This document shows, piece by piece, positions 45,480 through 57,204 of a DNA stretch of 64,000 nt. The stretch's first letter is position 1. The number at the start of each line of letters is the position of its first letter. Made by a program: the position numbers and the translations under genes. The stretch is from Marsupella aquatica (Eukaryota > Marchantiophyta), in NCBI GenBank assembly GCA_973895155.1, contig OZ316897.1, forward strand, positions 8,866,001 to 8,930,000. The letters are read 5' to 3'. Under the pieces are notes generated by a model. The model ran no database searches. It saw nothing but the letters and a program-made list of their open reading frames with translations, and was not told where the DNA came from.

Positions 45480-47040
45480 AGTTGGAACGCATCAGAAATC
45501 TAAAATGACTGGGTGATGTAGAAGTGCACTGCCGGGGAGTGTGAGAAGAAAACTGAACAGCCAAATGCAACAGATTACTGTAAAAACCCGAGCCAAACCA
45601 AAAACCAAAAGCTGGCTCGACAAGTAGTTTTACACTGGGAAATGTCGAGAGAGAAAGGTGTGTGGCTCGGCAACATGAACGTAGACGCTGCGCAGAAAGG
45701 CTCAGGGCTCATCAATGGTAATAAAGTTCGAGATTGTAGACTTCGTACTATAGAAATGAGGGACTCTTAATAGAATCACAAAGGAAATTGAAAGAACTTG
45801 CAGACTTTTTCATATCTCAAATCCGAACTTCTAGTTTATTCTGAATTATGTCAAATGAGAACTCCGAATTTTACTAATGCAAGCACTGTCTTCAATTTCA
45901 ATACCGCATCAATACCATCCAATGCAAGCAACTCAATTACACTGTTGCCAACGCAGTCTTTGATACAATTCCTGTGACATGTAATTGCTTCACACCCTGA
46001 AAATTGGCTAGACATACACTTGCAGGTGATGCAATGATCAGCCCTTTACGTGAGCTGATAGTGTGTTAAACAAAATGTGTGGATAGCCAAGAAAATAGCT
46101 GCAACTAAAAATTACAGGTACACAACCAACATTCCAGCTTGATGGAACTACCTACTTTACGTTCCACTAAATCCACCCGTAAAGGTTATAGAGGGCAGAC
46201 AACTGACCAAATTCGATTCAGAGTGCAGACTAACTCCGATTCTCATATCCCTACATTTATATACTGTCATAACAATGCCAGATTCGTGATCAATCAACTG
46301 TTATACAGAGGACCCTTTCCAAGGTCACAATCCGACCATGGATCCTACTCACACTCTGGCTAATCAATCAGTGACTCATGTCCCTTCCGTGCTGCTCGCG
46401 TCTTGCCTTTCGTCGTGTCGAAAACTCCATCTCCCAGCGTTGCGTTCGACGGCCCAAGCCCTCCTTAGATGCTGTGCAAACTGCGCAAAGACCAGCCAGC
46501 ATCCTCGAGTTTTGACCGTAGTTTCATTTCAAGCGAACCAGTCATCTAATATGAAACAACTCACTCATGCTTAACGTCACAATATATTCTACTTGATATG
46601 CTCCAATCAGGAAATGAGTAGTTGAGGTCCGACGATCAAATTGTGCAAATGATAGATTTCATTTCATTCTAACTTAGAAAGCAATATCCGGTTCAAGCGC
46701 AGCAGAAATCTAGTATAATACAGCTCACTCATGCTGCAACGACGTAATAAGTGCAATCAGGAAAACAGTAGATGAGGTTAATCACGTTGTGCAAATGATA
46801 TGTCGACATCGTTTCGTTCTTGAAACACAATATGTGATCACATATTCACGTACCGGGGCACACATAGTCGTCAGTCTGCTCCTCCCATTCAAGCTAATGT
46901 CGAATGCGCCTAACCGACTGCTTGTGTACAATCATCACCTTGATAGTGATATACCTCTTTTTCCACAGAAAAAACATCCATCTTCTACTGTGTACGATAT
47001 CCTCGAACCTCGTCCAATTGTGCTCGGTGCATTAGGTGTC
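45480..47040. repeat. HNL downstream flank module, HNL-E copy
   Basis: The unit order is the same as beyond HNL-B. It includes an open version of the small frame beginning MDPTHTLANQSVTHVPS at 46,338-46,574 (78 residues). Confidence 0.65.
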
Positions 47041-47041
47041 A

Positions 47042-47407
47042 TCAACCATGGTGGCAATGAATTGACAAGATTATCACCAAAATCGAGCTTTTTCTTTGCA
47101 GTGACGGTAAACTCTTGATGCCGTCTGGAATGCTTGCAACAGAATAAAGAACAATTTCCAGGTGACGAAGATCCTTCAAGTCTCCAAACGAGTTCAGTGT
47201 CATGTCCTCAGCCACACGTATCTTCACAAATTGAAGTTTCTTGAGTTGCCCTAAAGATTCGGGCAAAGTGTCCAATGTGTAATCCATTTCAAGATTCTCC
47301 AAGGCAGCGAGTTGTCCGAAGGTGTCTGGCAAGGTGCGTAATTTGTCGCAGTAGATTAATTCAAGCTGGTTCAAGGAGGACAGTCCCCCGAATGACTCAG
47401 GCAAGGT
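47042..47407 (-). pseudogene. HNL-E: LRR C-terminal fragment
   Basis: Contains one LPESFGGLSSLNQLEL unit and the LRR tail (RTLPDTFGQLAALENLEM, then LNSFGDLKDLRHLEI) in the minus direction. At 47,407, GGCAAGGTGGATCGAATGG joins the LRR to the recurrent-ORF flank sequence found at about 2,850 and 23,820. Only the last part of the LRR exon remains. Confidence 0.85.
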
Positions 47408-47409
47408 GG

Positions 47410-47950
47410 ATCGAATGGCAGATGGTTTTTGCACAGCACTTGAGAGCGTGTGTCGCCCATAAATCAAGAACTTCCCTGCTCGATTAATCTGGTAGAATGA
47501 CTTAGCAATCTTCGTCCGACGCTACCCTATGAGCCATCTCGATCTCTATTTAGATTGAAACCGTTCTAGCACAAATGTAACGGCTACGTCATTGGTATGT
47601 AAACAACGAAGGGTTTTGAGCTCAATGATATTAATTAGAGCATCATCATTACAGAAATAGATAAATTTCATGTCGGTAGACATTCCATCCTGCTGTTCGA
47701 AAGTCATACCGGCCTCTACGACAGTTCTTTCCTTCCCTCGCCCGAAGTTTCTAGCCCGCAAATCAAAAATATGTTCCCAGAGTGCTTGAAATCCAAGTTT
47801 GGGAGTGATTGCCCCGGGAGCACGGGTGGTGAACACTCGATCCTTCTACAAACTTTGAAAGCTACGAAGACGGGATAATCCTGCAGTTTTGGCACTGAAA
47901 AGAAACCAAAAATATTGAGCATATGTAGGATGAAGTTGGAACGCATTAGA
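47410..47950 (-). pseudogene. Recurrent ORF of unknown family, fourth copy
   Basis: Two frames in series, 47,946-47,716 and 47,836-47,546, give a diverged version of the family, with MKFIYFCND and IIELKTLRCLHTND. The frame change shows decay. Confidence 0.4.
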
Positions 47951-48213
47951 AGACTAATCTACAAATAATAAGACTGGGTGATGTAGAAGAAAAATGAACA
48001 GCCAATGGAACAGAATAGTAATGTAGAAACGCGAACAAAAGCAAAAACTCAAGCTGACTCGACAAGTATTTTACACTTGGGAAAATGTCGCCAGGGAGAA
48101 AGGTGTGACTCGCCTACAATAGTGTAGACGCTGGGCAGAAATGCTCGAGGCTCATCGGTTATTGAGATCGAGATTGTTGACTTAGTGCTATAGAAATGAG
48201 GGAGTTTTTAATA

Positions 48214-48944
48214 AGAGCTTTTTATTAACCTCTCCCCCGACTAACCCAATTTATCAAGGTGTCCTCCAACCATCTGTCCCCCCAAACTAAGGGCATATAG
48301 TAAGGTGTCCCCCACACAAACTTATTTACTAACCTTACCTCCATTTGGTATATGGGTTAGTATTGCCTCAATAATGTAACTCAGTGTTTGTCCTCTTTGG
48401 TGTAGGGCCTCCCATTATCAAGTGGCAAGGCACCATTGGCTGCAGGCTTAACCTGCTTATCTCCCGCTTTCCTGTGCTGTCTGGTGGAGTTCCAGGCCAT
48501 CAATAGCAGCCAAACTCTACTGCAGGGCAAAAAAGTGTTGTATTGTGAAGAAAAATCACAACAAAATGTACTTTTGTGAAGGAAAATGATGATTTTTTGT
48601 TTTCTAAGTAAAAACCACAATCTTGATGTCTGTTGTGAGTAAAAATGACTTTTACAGATTCATTTTTTATTTGAGGCAGAAAAGTTCAGCTGCATTTGTT
48701 GGCCTGGAACTTTTGGCCGGCAACACAGGGAAGGGGGAAATAAGCAGGTTGAGCCTGCAGCCAATGGCGCCTTGCCATGTTGCAACAGGAGGCCTAGACC
48801 AATGACTCTAATAGAGGTTGAGTTATGTTTACTGAGGTAATACCACCCACATCCAAAAGGGGGGTCAGATTAGTAAATAAATTTGTTTGAGAGACACCTT
48901 ACTAAATTCAGTTAGTTTGGGGGACAGGTTAACAAAAGGCTGTC
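48214..48944. mobile_element. Foldback MITE with 250-300 bp inverted arms
   Basis: The left arm begins AGAGCTTTTTATTAACCTC, and the reverse complement of the right end begins GACAGCCTTTTGTTAACCTG. Similarity between the arms continues through GGCTGCAGGCTTAACCTGCT for roughly 250-300 bp, around an A-rich loop. The element is flanked by TAATA (48,209-48,213 and 48,945-48,949). Related flank modules at about 45,768 and 5,530 have an uninterrupted TTAATAGAATCACAAAGGA-like site, which supports the insertion. There is no coding capacity, so it would depend on a transposase elsewhere. Confidence 0.85.
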
Positions 48945-48959
48945 TAATATAATTACAAA

Positions 48960-50460
48960 GGAGATCAAAAGGAACAACTTTCATATTTCAAATGAGAACT
49001 TCTACTTTTATTCTGAATTATCTCAAGAACTCCAAATTTTACTCTGAATTTTATCCACCAGCTTATAGTTTACTATGAATTTTGTCCACCAGCTTATAAT
49101 AACCGGTTTAACATTGGCCTGTGGGTTCTACTTTTGAATTTGCTTGAATGATTAGTGAGGTGGGTAATTCTAGTAGTTGTGGATATCGTCCAATATAATC
49201 ACTTCCATCTTGGCGTTGGCCTGCGTGTTAAGTTTGCCCTGTGGGCTTTACTTTTGATTTTGCTGGTTCAGTTAAGGTGACTATTTCTAGCCCTGGTCAA
49301 TACCATCCATTGCAAATCACTTCCATCCTAGCGATGAGAATAACATCCAATGCAAGCACTTCAATTCCACAACCATGACAATACCATCCAATGCAAGCAC
49401 TTCAATTATACACTTGCCCACGCAGTCTACGGCACAATTTAGTAATTTACTCTGATGTGTAATTGCTTCACACCCTGATTTTTGGTTGGACATACACTTC
49501 CAGGTGGCACACAGGTGATCCGACGATAAGCCCTATACGTGAGCTGACAGTGTGCCAACCAAAACTTGTGGAAAGCCACAGAAATAATTTACAAGTACAA
49601 TTACAGGTACACAACCAACATTCCAGCTCGATGGAAGTACCTACTTTAAGTTCCACCTCAAATGCTCCTGGTTCGTTGTTTCGATTCGTGAAAATTACAG
49701 AGGACAGACAAACCGGGAGACAAACTAAGAAAATTCGATTTCAGAGTGCACACTTAATCCGATTCTCATATCTCTATGTCTATGTACTGTGATAACAATG
49801 CCAAATCCCCGATCAATCAACTGTTATACAGAGCACCCTTTCCAACGTCACAATCCAACCATGGATCCTACTCACACTCTGGCTAATCAATCAGTGATTC
49901 CGTTCCCTTCGGTGCTGCTCGCGTCTTGCCTTTCGTCGTGTCAAAAACTCCATCTCCCACCATTGCGTTCAACGGCCCAAAGCTCTCCTTAGGTGCTTTG
50001 CAGCTTGTGCCAAGATCATCTAGCATCATCGAGTTTTGACCATAATTTCATTTCAAGCGAACAAGTCATCTAATATGAAACAGATCACTCATGCTTAACG
50101 TCACAATATATTCTACTTGATATATGCTCCAATCAGGAAATGAGTAGTTGAGGTCCGAAGATCAAATTGTGCAAATGATAGATTTCATTTCATTCCAACT
50201 TAGAAAGCAATATCCGGTTCAAGCGCATTAGTAATCTAGTGTAATAAAGCTCACTCATGCTGCAACGAAATAATAAGTTCAATCAGGAAAAGAGTAGTTG
50301 AGGTTAATCACGTTGTGCAAATGATATGTGGACATCGTTTCTTTCTCGATAGACAATATGTTGATCACATATTCATGTACCGGGGCACGCATAGTCGTCA
50401 GTCTGCTCCTCCCATTCAAACTAATGTAGAATGCGCCTAATCGACCTGTTTTGTACAATC
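48960..50460. repeat. HNL downstream flank module, HNL-C copy
   Basis: The modules are in the same order as in the other copies. The MDPTHTLANQ frame at 49,861 is cut short at 49,992 by a frameshift. Confidence 0.65.
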
Positions 50461-50467
50461 ACCCTGA

Positions 50468-53400
50468 TCATTGATATAACTCTCTTTCCACGGAAAAACA
50501 TCCATCTTCTACTGTGTACCATATCCGCGAACCTCGTCCAATTGTGCTCGATGCACTAGGTGTCATCAACCATGGTGGCAACGAATTGACAAGATTACGA
50601 CGAAAATCGAGCTTTAGTCTTTGCAGTGATGGTAAACTCTTGATACCATCTGTAATGCTTGCAACAGAGTAAAGACGAATTTCCAGGTGACGAAGATCCT
50701 TCAAGTCTCCCAATGAGTTCGGTGTCATGTCCTCAGCCACACATATCTTCAAAAACTGAAGTTTCTTGAGTTGCCCAAAAGATTCAGGCAAAGTGTCCAA
50801 TGCGCAATCCATTTCAAGCTCCTCCAAGGCAGCGAGTTGTCCAAAGGTGTCTGGCAAGGTGCGTAATTTGCCGCAGAAGTTTAACACAAGCTGGTTCAAG
50901 GAGGACAGTCCCCCGATGGACTCAGGCAAGGTGCCCAAGTTCTCACATAACTCAAATTCAAGATGGTTCAAGGAGGACAGTCCCCCGAATGACTCCGGCA
51001 AGCTGTGCAAGGTCGTACACTCCTTGAATTCAAGATGTTTCAAGGAGGACAGTCCCCCGAAGGACTCAGGCAGAGAGGACAATTTCGGACAATAATAGAA
51101 ATCAAGATGGTTCAAGGAGGACAGTCCCCCGAATGACTCAGGCAAGGTGCCCAAGTTCTTACATATCTCAAATTCAAGGTGGTTCAAGGAGGACAGTCCC
51201 CCGAATGACTCAGGCAAGCTGTGCAAGGTTGTACACTCCCTGAATAGAAGATGGTTCAAGGAGGACAGTCCCCCGAAGGACTCAGGCAGAGTGGAGAATT
51301 TTGGACAAGAATAGAATTCAAGATGATTCAAGGAGGACAGTCCCCCGAAGGACTCAGGCAAGGTGTGCAAGTTCTCACAATTCCAGAATACAAGATGGTT
51401 CAAGGAGGACAATCTCCCGAATGACTCAGGCAAGGTGCGCAAGTTCTCACATATCTCGAATTCAAGGTGGTTCAAGGAGGACAGTGCCCCGAAGGACTCA
51501 GGCAAAGAGGACAATTTCGGACAATAATAGAAGTCAAGATGGTTCAAGGAGGACAGTCCGCCGAATGACTCAGGCAACGTGCGCAAGTTCTCACATGTCT
51601 TAAATTCAAGGTGGTTCAAGGAGGGCAGTCCCCCGAATGACTCAGGCAAGGTGCGCAAGTTCTCACAATTCTGGAATCGAAGATGGTTCAAGGAGGACAG
51701 TCCCCCAAAGGACTCCGGCAGAGAAGACAATTTTGGAGATGATGCTATTGCAAGGTGCTGTAAGGAGGACAGTTGCCCAATAGAACTCGGAAGGTGCTCC
51801 AAACCTTTTAACTCCAAGTAGGCAAGATGACTTTGGAGGGAAGGGTCAAACAGATTTTGACCAACACATTTGAGTAAAACAAGCTCAGTTGGGAAAGACC
51901 CATCTTCCAGAGCTCCATCCAGCCTCACTGAGAAGTCAACTTCCAAGAAGTGCAGATTCTTCAGTCTAGGAAGAGCGTTGCTTGGAATATTGATAGAAAA
52001 CTCATCATCATTTGCACTCTTGTCCTCCAACCGCAAGGCATACAATTCCTGTAAATAGAAACCACAACTGAGAATCAATAAATCACTTGATACAATTTGA
52101 TCTCAATCATTGCAAATAAGTAGTTACACCAGGAAAAATCTGACCTCATCAAGGGTACTCCAGGACCATGTCCAATCCTTCAAATATGCCAGCACAAGCA
52201 TGGATGTTTTTAGTCTGCTAGTCTGATTGACCTGGAGCTTACCTTTCCGTTTAACAGACTGGGAGTTTGTAACATCTCCACACCCTTCACTCCATCCCAG
52301 ACCCTCCACTTCCTGGAGTAGCTGGGCTCACATGCAATCTTCCTTCCAAGACTTTGTAGCTGTTCATGTACTTTGATTGGTTCATCGTCTTCCACCTCAT
52401 AAACCAGAGACATGTCCACCAAAGTCCCCCAAAGTAGCCTTTCAATAGTTGTTTTATAAGCAGCCCTAAATGTTGCCAAGGCTTCACCCAAAGTAAACCA
52501 AGACGTGCTGAAAAATGTTGTTGCATCCAAAAACATCTGCTGCTCCGTTGGTCCCAGATCCTCATAACTAGGCCTTAGCTTAGCCCAAAGCCTCTCATTC
52601 ATGTCTTTCACATCCATTGCTGCATTCAAGGCAAGCAAAGTTTGCTTCCAGACATCACGGTTTGATTTTGCTTTCAGGTACTTCCCAAGAACTTCCAGTG
52701 TTAGAGGCAAGCCATCACATTTTCTCACAATGGTTTTCATGATGCCTCCCAACTCTGGCGCTGGTACCCCTTGACCTGGAAATGCAAAACTTTGGAAAAG
52801 TACCATGGCAGCATCGTCATTGAGGTATGGAACCTCATAGATGTCCCCCCAATGACGTACAAGATTTTGGTCTCGTGATGTCATAATGAAACGGCTCTCT
52901 GAACTTGTAAGTTGACCTAATTCTGATAAAATCATGGCATCACGATCAGTAGAGATATCATCTAAACCAAGGAGTAACTTCTTCTCTCTCAACTTAGACC
53001 AGTTCTGTTCACTTGAAAGTTTTCTCCCATGATGACACATGTGATTCCACACTTGTTGTTTCACAGTCTGCTCATCCCCTTTGATTAGCTTCACATTAAG
53101 CACAAAACAAGTATACTCAAATTGTTGGCCCATGCTGTTGAAAATTGCCTTGGCAAGGGTGGTTTTGCCCACACCTCCCATCCCCACTAGGCCTAATTTT
53201 GGACTGTTCACCAGCTTCTCGATTATTTCTTCCTTCGGACCATCAATACCAATAACTGAGTCGGGAACAAATTGGAAATAGTCAGGAAGTACTGACATGC
53301 CTTGTGTCTGCATTTTATGAACAGTAGCCAACTGTCAATACCAATTGTATTTTTCGCTTCAAGAGACAATCATGAAACAGCCTACTTTCCAACTGAAATG

Positions 53401-54764
53401 TAGATGGCTGCTTTGGCACAAGGGATGAAAACATCTTACCTTCACGTCACCAACTATTCTGGAGAGAAACGTCTCTAGCTTATAGAAGTTTCTTTTGGTC
53501 TTTGTCATTGGCTTACATATTGTGAAGTGGTCTCCATCGACAATATTGAAATTATCGCGTCTTGAAGATGCCTCAGGCACTATGAAAACTTCACTTAAGT
53601 GTCCCTGCCCAAACCCAACCAACAAATGCAATTGATCAGACCACAATTATGTCAGCCTCCATAGGGTGGCAAAATACTTGAATTCATATTTGAAGTAACA
53701 TAAGACTCTCACTGTCACAAATTACTGCTACTACAAATGACTCCATACTAATGTTCATTAAACCTCAAGAAAAAATGATTGTGAGATTTCCAATTGCAGA
53801 GGGACAGGATCTACCATTTAAACAAAGATTGCTTGCACACCACACGGAAGATAGTGAGTAGATCTGTACCAATCTTGTTGGAATGCTCTCTCCAACTCCC
53901 TCAATCTGCAACTTGGGATACATTCCGCATACCCTGTCGAACTTGTGATTCAGCCTTGCTGCTTCTTTACTCAGAATTTTGAAGTAATTCCGTAGGGGAC
54001 CGCCACAAAGATCTACTGCTTCATCTGCAATTGAGCTGCCGTGATGTGGAGTGCCATAAAAAAATATTCCATTTAGGTTGTTAAGAAAGGTCTGGAGCTT
54101 CTCCTTGTTTGGGCCTTCTGTCATACCCAGCAATTCATGGGCTTGGCAGAATACTTGCTTAATGACAATGCCCCCAACAGAATGACCAACTAAGATCACC
54201 GGACAACCCGGCACTTGCCCAATGTCTGCTTGGAGTAGATCCGAGATGAAGTTTTCTGCAATGTTATAGATATCGAAAACACTGTTACGGAAACTATTGC
54301 CTACACGCCCATCATATGAAACATACAACACGTGACTGCCTGGGAATTCCTCAACCAACCACTCTTGAGGCCACATGCATTTCCCATCCCTGCTTTCCCA
54401 CGTCGACAAATGTACATTTGTGAAGTTTTGGAATTGCAGCCCATGGAAGAACAGAAGCTGCATGCTGGCGTTGCCCGATGGTCTGTCAAGCTCATAAAAG
54501 GATTCATTTACCTGAGACAAAAGGGTCCAAATAATCAAAACTCCCACACAATATTGTGATTCAATGTCTCATTTGAATTGAATTCACAGAATCCCACAGA
54601 CGCCAAGACCAGACTAGATCAGTATCTGGACTGTGGATTACCTCTCGAGCACCTGCTGTGATTCGCGAAGATGTAGAAGCTATAGATTCGGGGGCTTCCT
54701 CTTGATACCAGTCAGAGCATATGCTCGACAAGAAACCAGCGCAGCATGAAGAAAGGTTGAGCAT
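50468..54764 (-). CDS. HNL-C: hydrolase-NB-LRR gene with altered N-terminus and a possible frame break
   Basis: Exons: 54,764-54,642 (41 residues from MLNLSSCCAGFLSS; start uncertain), 54,511-53,815 (hydrolase, GHSVGG and YGTPHHGSS), 53,604-53,440 (linker, 55 residues), 53,331-52,243 (NB-ARC, 363 residues, GMGGVGKTTLAK, KLLLGLDD, CDGLPLTLEVL), probably an 11-residue exon, and 52,048-50,468 (LRR, 526 residues, 12 units). Two points are odd. About 110 bp are missing from the middle of exon 1 compared with HNL-B, removing the MASIL start. The end of the hydrolase exon lacks 8 bases, so the shared donor (GTAGAT) is phase 1 instead of 0 and splicing to the linker exon would break the frame. Unless another donor is used, the full fusion would not be made. 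All domain frames are otherwise open. Confidence 0.75.
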
Positions 54765-54899
54765 GGTTGTCTTTTCAGGTTCAGAAGGCTGTATGGTCGA
54801 CCTTAGATGGTGGCCCCGAAGGTGGGACAATGTTCAATCCTTCAAGTGCCCATCCGTGAGTATTTTCAGCTGTCCCTGGGCGCAAAAGAAAAGAAAGTA

Positions 54900-55691
54900 A
54901 TCTTATATAGTGACATACTGGTTGGTGAATGGAAGTGAGCAAGTCAACGTATTCCAACAACGACACACCATGACACAACAATTCAAGGATTTCGCCATAG
55001 AACTTACCACTAGGCGAAAAAGGGTGAGTGATACAAAGTCCACGAAAGCGGTTCTGCAGATATCAGTTTCCGAGTTCAGGAACCAACGCGGCCGAAGCTC
55101 AAAGTTTGTTGACGAAGAGCCACGTTTGGAACGGGGAATCTGACCTGGGTGAAGGGATTCACAAATCTTGGCCGTCACTGATGGATCTGTTGATATCAGA
55201 GAAGTCAAAGGCCTGTTTGTCGCAGAAGATGATGAATGAGGTCGTCCACATGTGGAAGAAACGAAAGAAAGTGATCGACCTTTGATATGTCGGACGCAAT
55301 GCCAAGGAGTCAACAATAATCGTGAAGTAACGGCGGGTGAATTAAGTTGAAGTGAGCCAGTGGATTTTTTTTGGTATGACACCAGCCAGAAGATGGAGAA
55401 GACGAGTAAACTCACAAGGCTACCATGGCGGAAAATTGGGTTCCTGCTGCAGAAATCTACAGAAGCCCATATGCAGATGATTCCGTCAAGAGGCTAGGAA
55501 TCGAAAGGCGGCGATATTCACGGTTATTGGGTAACGAGGCTTACTCGTTGGAACAGAGGCTTGCTCGTTGGACCAGAGCAGTGTTCCTGGATGACGAGGC
55601 GAAGGACGATTGCACACATATGCTCACAGAAGAGACTGATCGCTACAAAATAACTACAGTAACACATGTAACACATGCAAGTACTCTATGA
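54900..55691 (+). pseudogene. Divergent gene remnant upstream of HNL-C
   Basis: The best-preserved copy of the upstream-flank frames. Parts are 54,910-55,143 (QQFKDFAIELTTRRKRVSD) and 55,425-55,691 (ERRRYSRLLGNEAYSLEQRL, then LDDEAKDDCTHMLTEETDRY). The second part is longer and more regular than its relatives at 1.7, 5.8, 12.2 and 22.7 kb, suggesting they decayed from a coding ancestor. The frames are not joined by obvious splice sites. No family recognised. Confidence 0.4.
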
Positions 55692-55699
55692 CATAATAC

Positions 55700-56040
55700 A
55701 TCTACCTTGTAGTATAACTTACATACCTACCTTGTACTATAACTTACAGCCAATTTTAGTTTCCCATCTCACTTAATCCAAGAGCCTTAAATAATTCTAG
55801 AAAATATCTGATGGCTTAGCATTGTTCACTCCTTTTCATTTTTGTAACAGGACGAAAGACGAAAACTGGCAGGATTGGTTATTATAGTAGTAGATCAACA
55901 ATATTCATCAAATACCATGAATTTGACATTTACCACTATTGACAATATCGATGCATATTAATGTCGAAATCCATACTACTTGTGATATGGCTGCCCATAG
56001 CCCGGGGCCATTGCCCTACACTAGAACAAATATAAGTACA
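55700..56040. other. AT-rich intergenic, nothing clear
   Basis: No ORF or repeat match was seen apart from a short duplication, TACCTTGTA(G/C)TATAACTTACA, at 55,703 and 55,730. Confidence 0.4.
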
Positions 56041-56049
56041 ATTAAAAGA

Positions 56050-56225
56050 GCCTCACTAGCTGTGTAGCAGACTCTACCTGAGTGGTAGTCAAGCAGACTT
56101 GGGCCCAACAGGGCCCAACAGAGCAGGGGTTTGTTGGGCCCAACAGAGCAGGGGTTCGAATCCCTCCTGGCACAGTTCTCTTTTGTAACAAACCCCACCC
56201 AAAAGTGGGGTTCATTCATCAACTT
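56050..56225 (+). mobile_element. tRNA-derived SINE-like element
   Basis: ACCTGAGTGGTAGTCAAGCA resembles a tRNA D-arm/box A region, and GGTTCGAATCCCTCC (about 56,152) is a perfect pol III box B with T-loop. Between them GGGCCCAACAGAGCAGGGGTT is duplicated, pushing the boxes farther apart than in a tRNA. A non-tRNA tail (TTTTGTAACAAACCCCACCC) follows. A functional tRNA is excluded by the insertion. No target-site duplication was identified. Confidence 0.55.
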
Positions 56226-56582
56226 TGACACTTAGAAAAATTTACGTCGTCCACATTCTTTCACGGGCAGCCAACGGGGATGGTCGCGGACAGGGAGCGT
56301 TTGAGGCTCATTAATGAGCCTCGATATTGTTATTCGCGCTGAATAAATTGACGAGTACAATGTATTGTTGTAGACCTAGAACGACATGAGGCTGAAGAGG
56401 AAAAACTGAGCAGTACTCCTAACCTGCGGATGAAGAGGCGCAATACGGATTCCCAGATCTTGTCATAGTGAAAGACTCTTGCTTCCTTAGATTTCAAACC
56501 AGCAGATGCTTGGACCCATATCCAAGGTCAAGCACCAGACTTTTGCAACTCCATAAAGGGCATCCTAAAAGCACACACCATA

Positions 56583-57187
56583 TAACAGGTTTTGACGGAG
56601 CTTCGCTTACCCATTGGAGGTGGTCTGCTGGCTATTCTTGATGCATCGACAGGACCGGAGCCTATTCACACTGCTAGGATCTTTTGTGTATATCAGACTC
56701 TCTGGATGATTTGGCTGGGAAGAAATGAACATATGTTCTTTGATAAGGTGGGAAGTTCATTTGACATGGGCCTGATGCTTGCTGAGACTGCCAACCACAT
56801 CCATGCGGTTGGGGCTGGTTTACGCTTTGGGCGGCGTCGCTCTCGGTTGAACCGGGCTCAGGAATAGTTGCGGGGAACGAGGCAAATCTGGCTGAGACGG
56901 GGTGGGGACAGGATTCTCTTGGTGCCCTCTAGCGGCGGCGTTGCTGATTGAGGGGTCTGCTTTTTGGGGGGCTGCTGTGGGAAGGGCATGGGTGCTCTCT
57001 TGATCGGTGTTATTTCCCTTCTTTGAGGGGGGGCTCTCCCTCGGGCTTTGATGCTCTCTTTTGTGCTTTTGGGCTCTCTTTGTGGCTTGCTAGTGTGCTG
57101 TTGCTGTCCCTGTATTTTGGGCTGTTGTTCCCCCTATCCGTGGGGTCTTTCACGGTTTTAAAATTTATAAAAAATACCATTCCAAGG
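56583..57187 (+). mobile_element. 5'-truncated LINE with 16-bp target-site duplication
   Basis: AAAAGCACACACCATA occurs at 56,567-56,582 and again at 57,188-57,203, directly flanking the insert. The insert encodes only the C-terminal end of a non-LTR retrotransposon ORF2 (56,592-56,867). It has YQTLWMIWLGRNEHMFFDK, the W-x-x-W-x-x-RN motif seen at the end of plant LINE reverse transcriptases. A GT-rich 3' UTR follows, ending in AAAATTTATAAAAAATACCA. 5' truncation and a target-site duplication of this length fit target-primed reverse transcription. Confidence 0.9.
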
Positions 57188-57204
57188 AAAAGCACACACC
57201 ATAG

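Noticed and set aside
46139-46363. Additional frame upstream of the MDPTHTLANQ frame
   Set aside because: It is not open in the other copies of the same flank module and has a different frame.
54332-54559. Plus-strand frames opposite the hydrolase exon (also at 367-708 and 21,337-21,681)
   Set aside because: Antisense shadows of a conserved coding exon; their openness follows from the conserved minus-strand protein.
56047-56176. Functional tRNA gene
   Set aside because: The T-arm is good but the body contains a duplicated insertion and the 5' half does not pair with the 3' end, so it is a tRNA-derived repeat.
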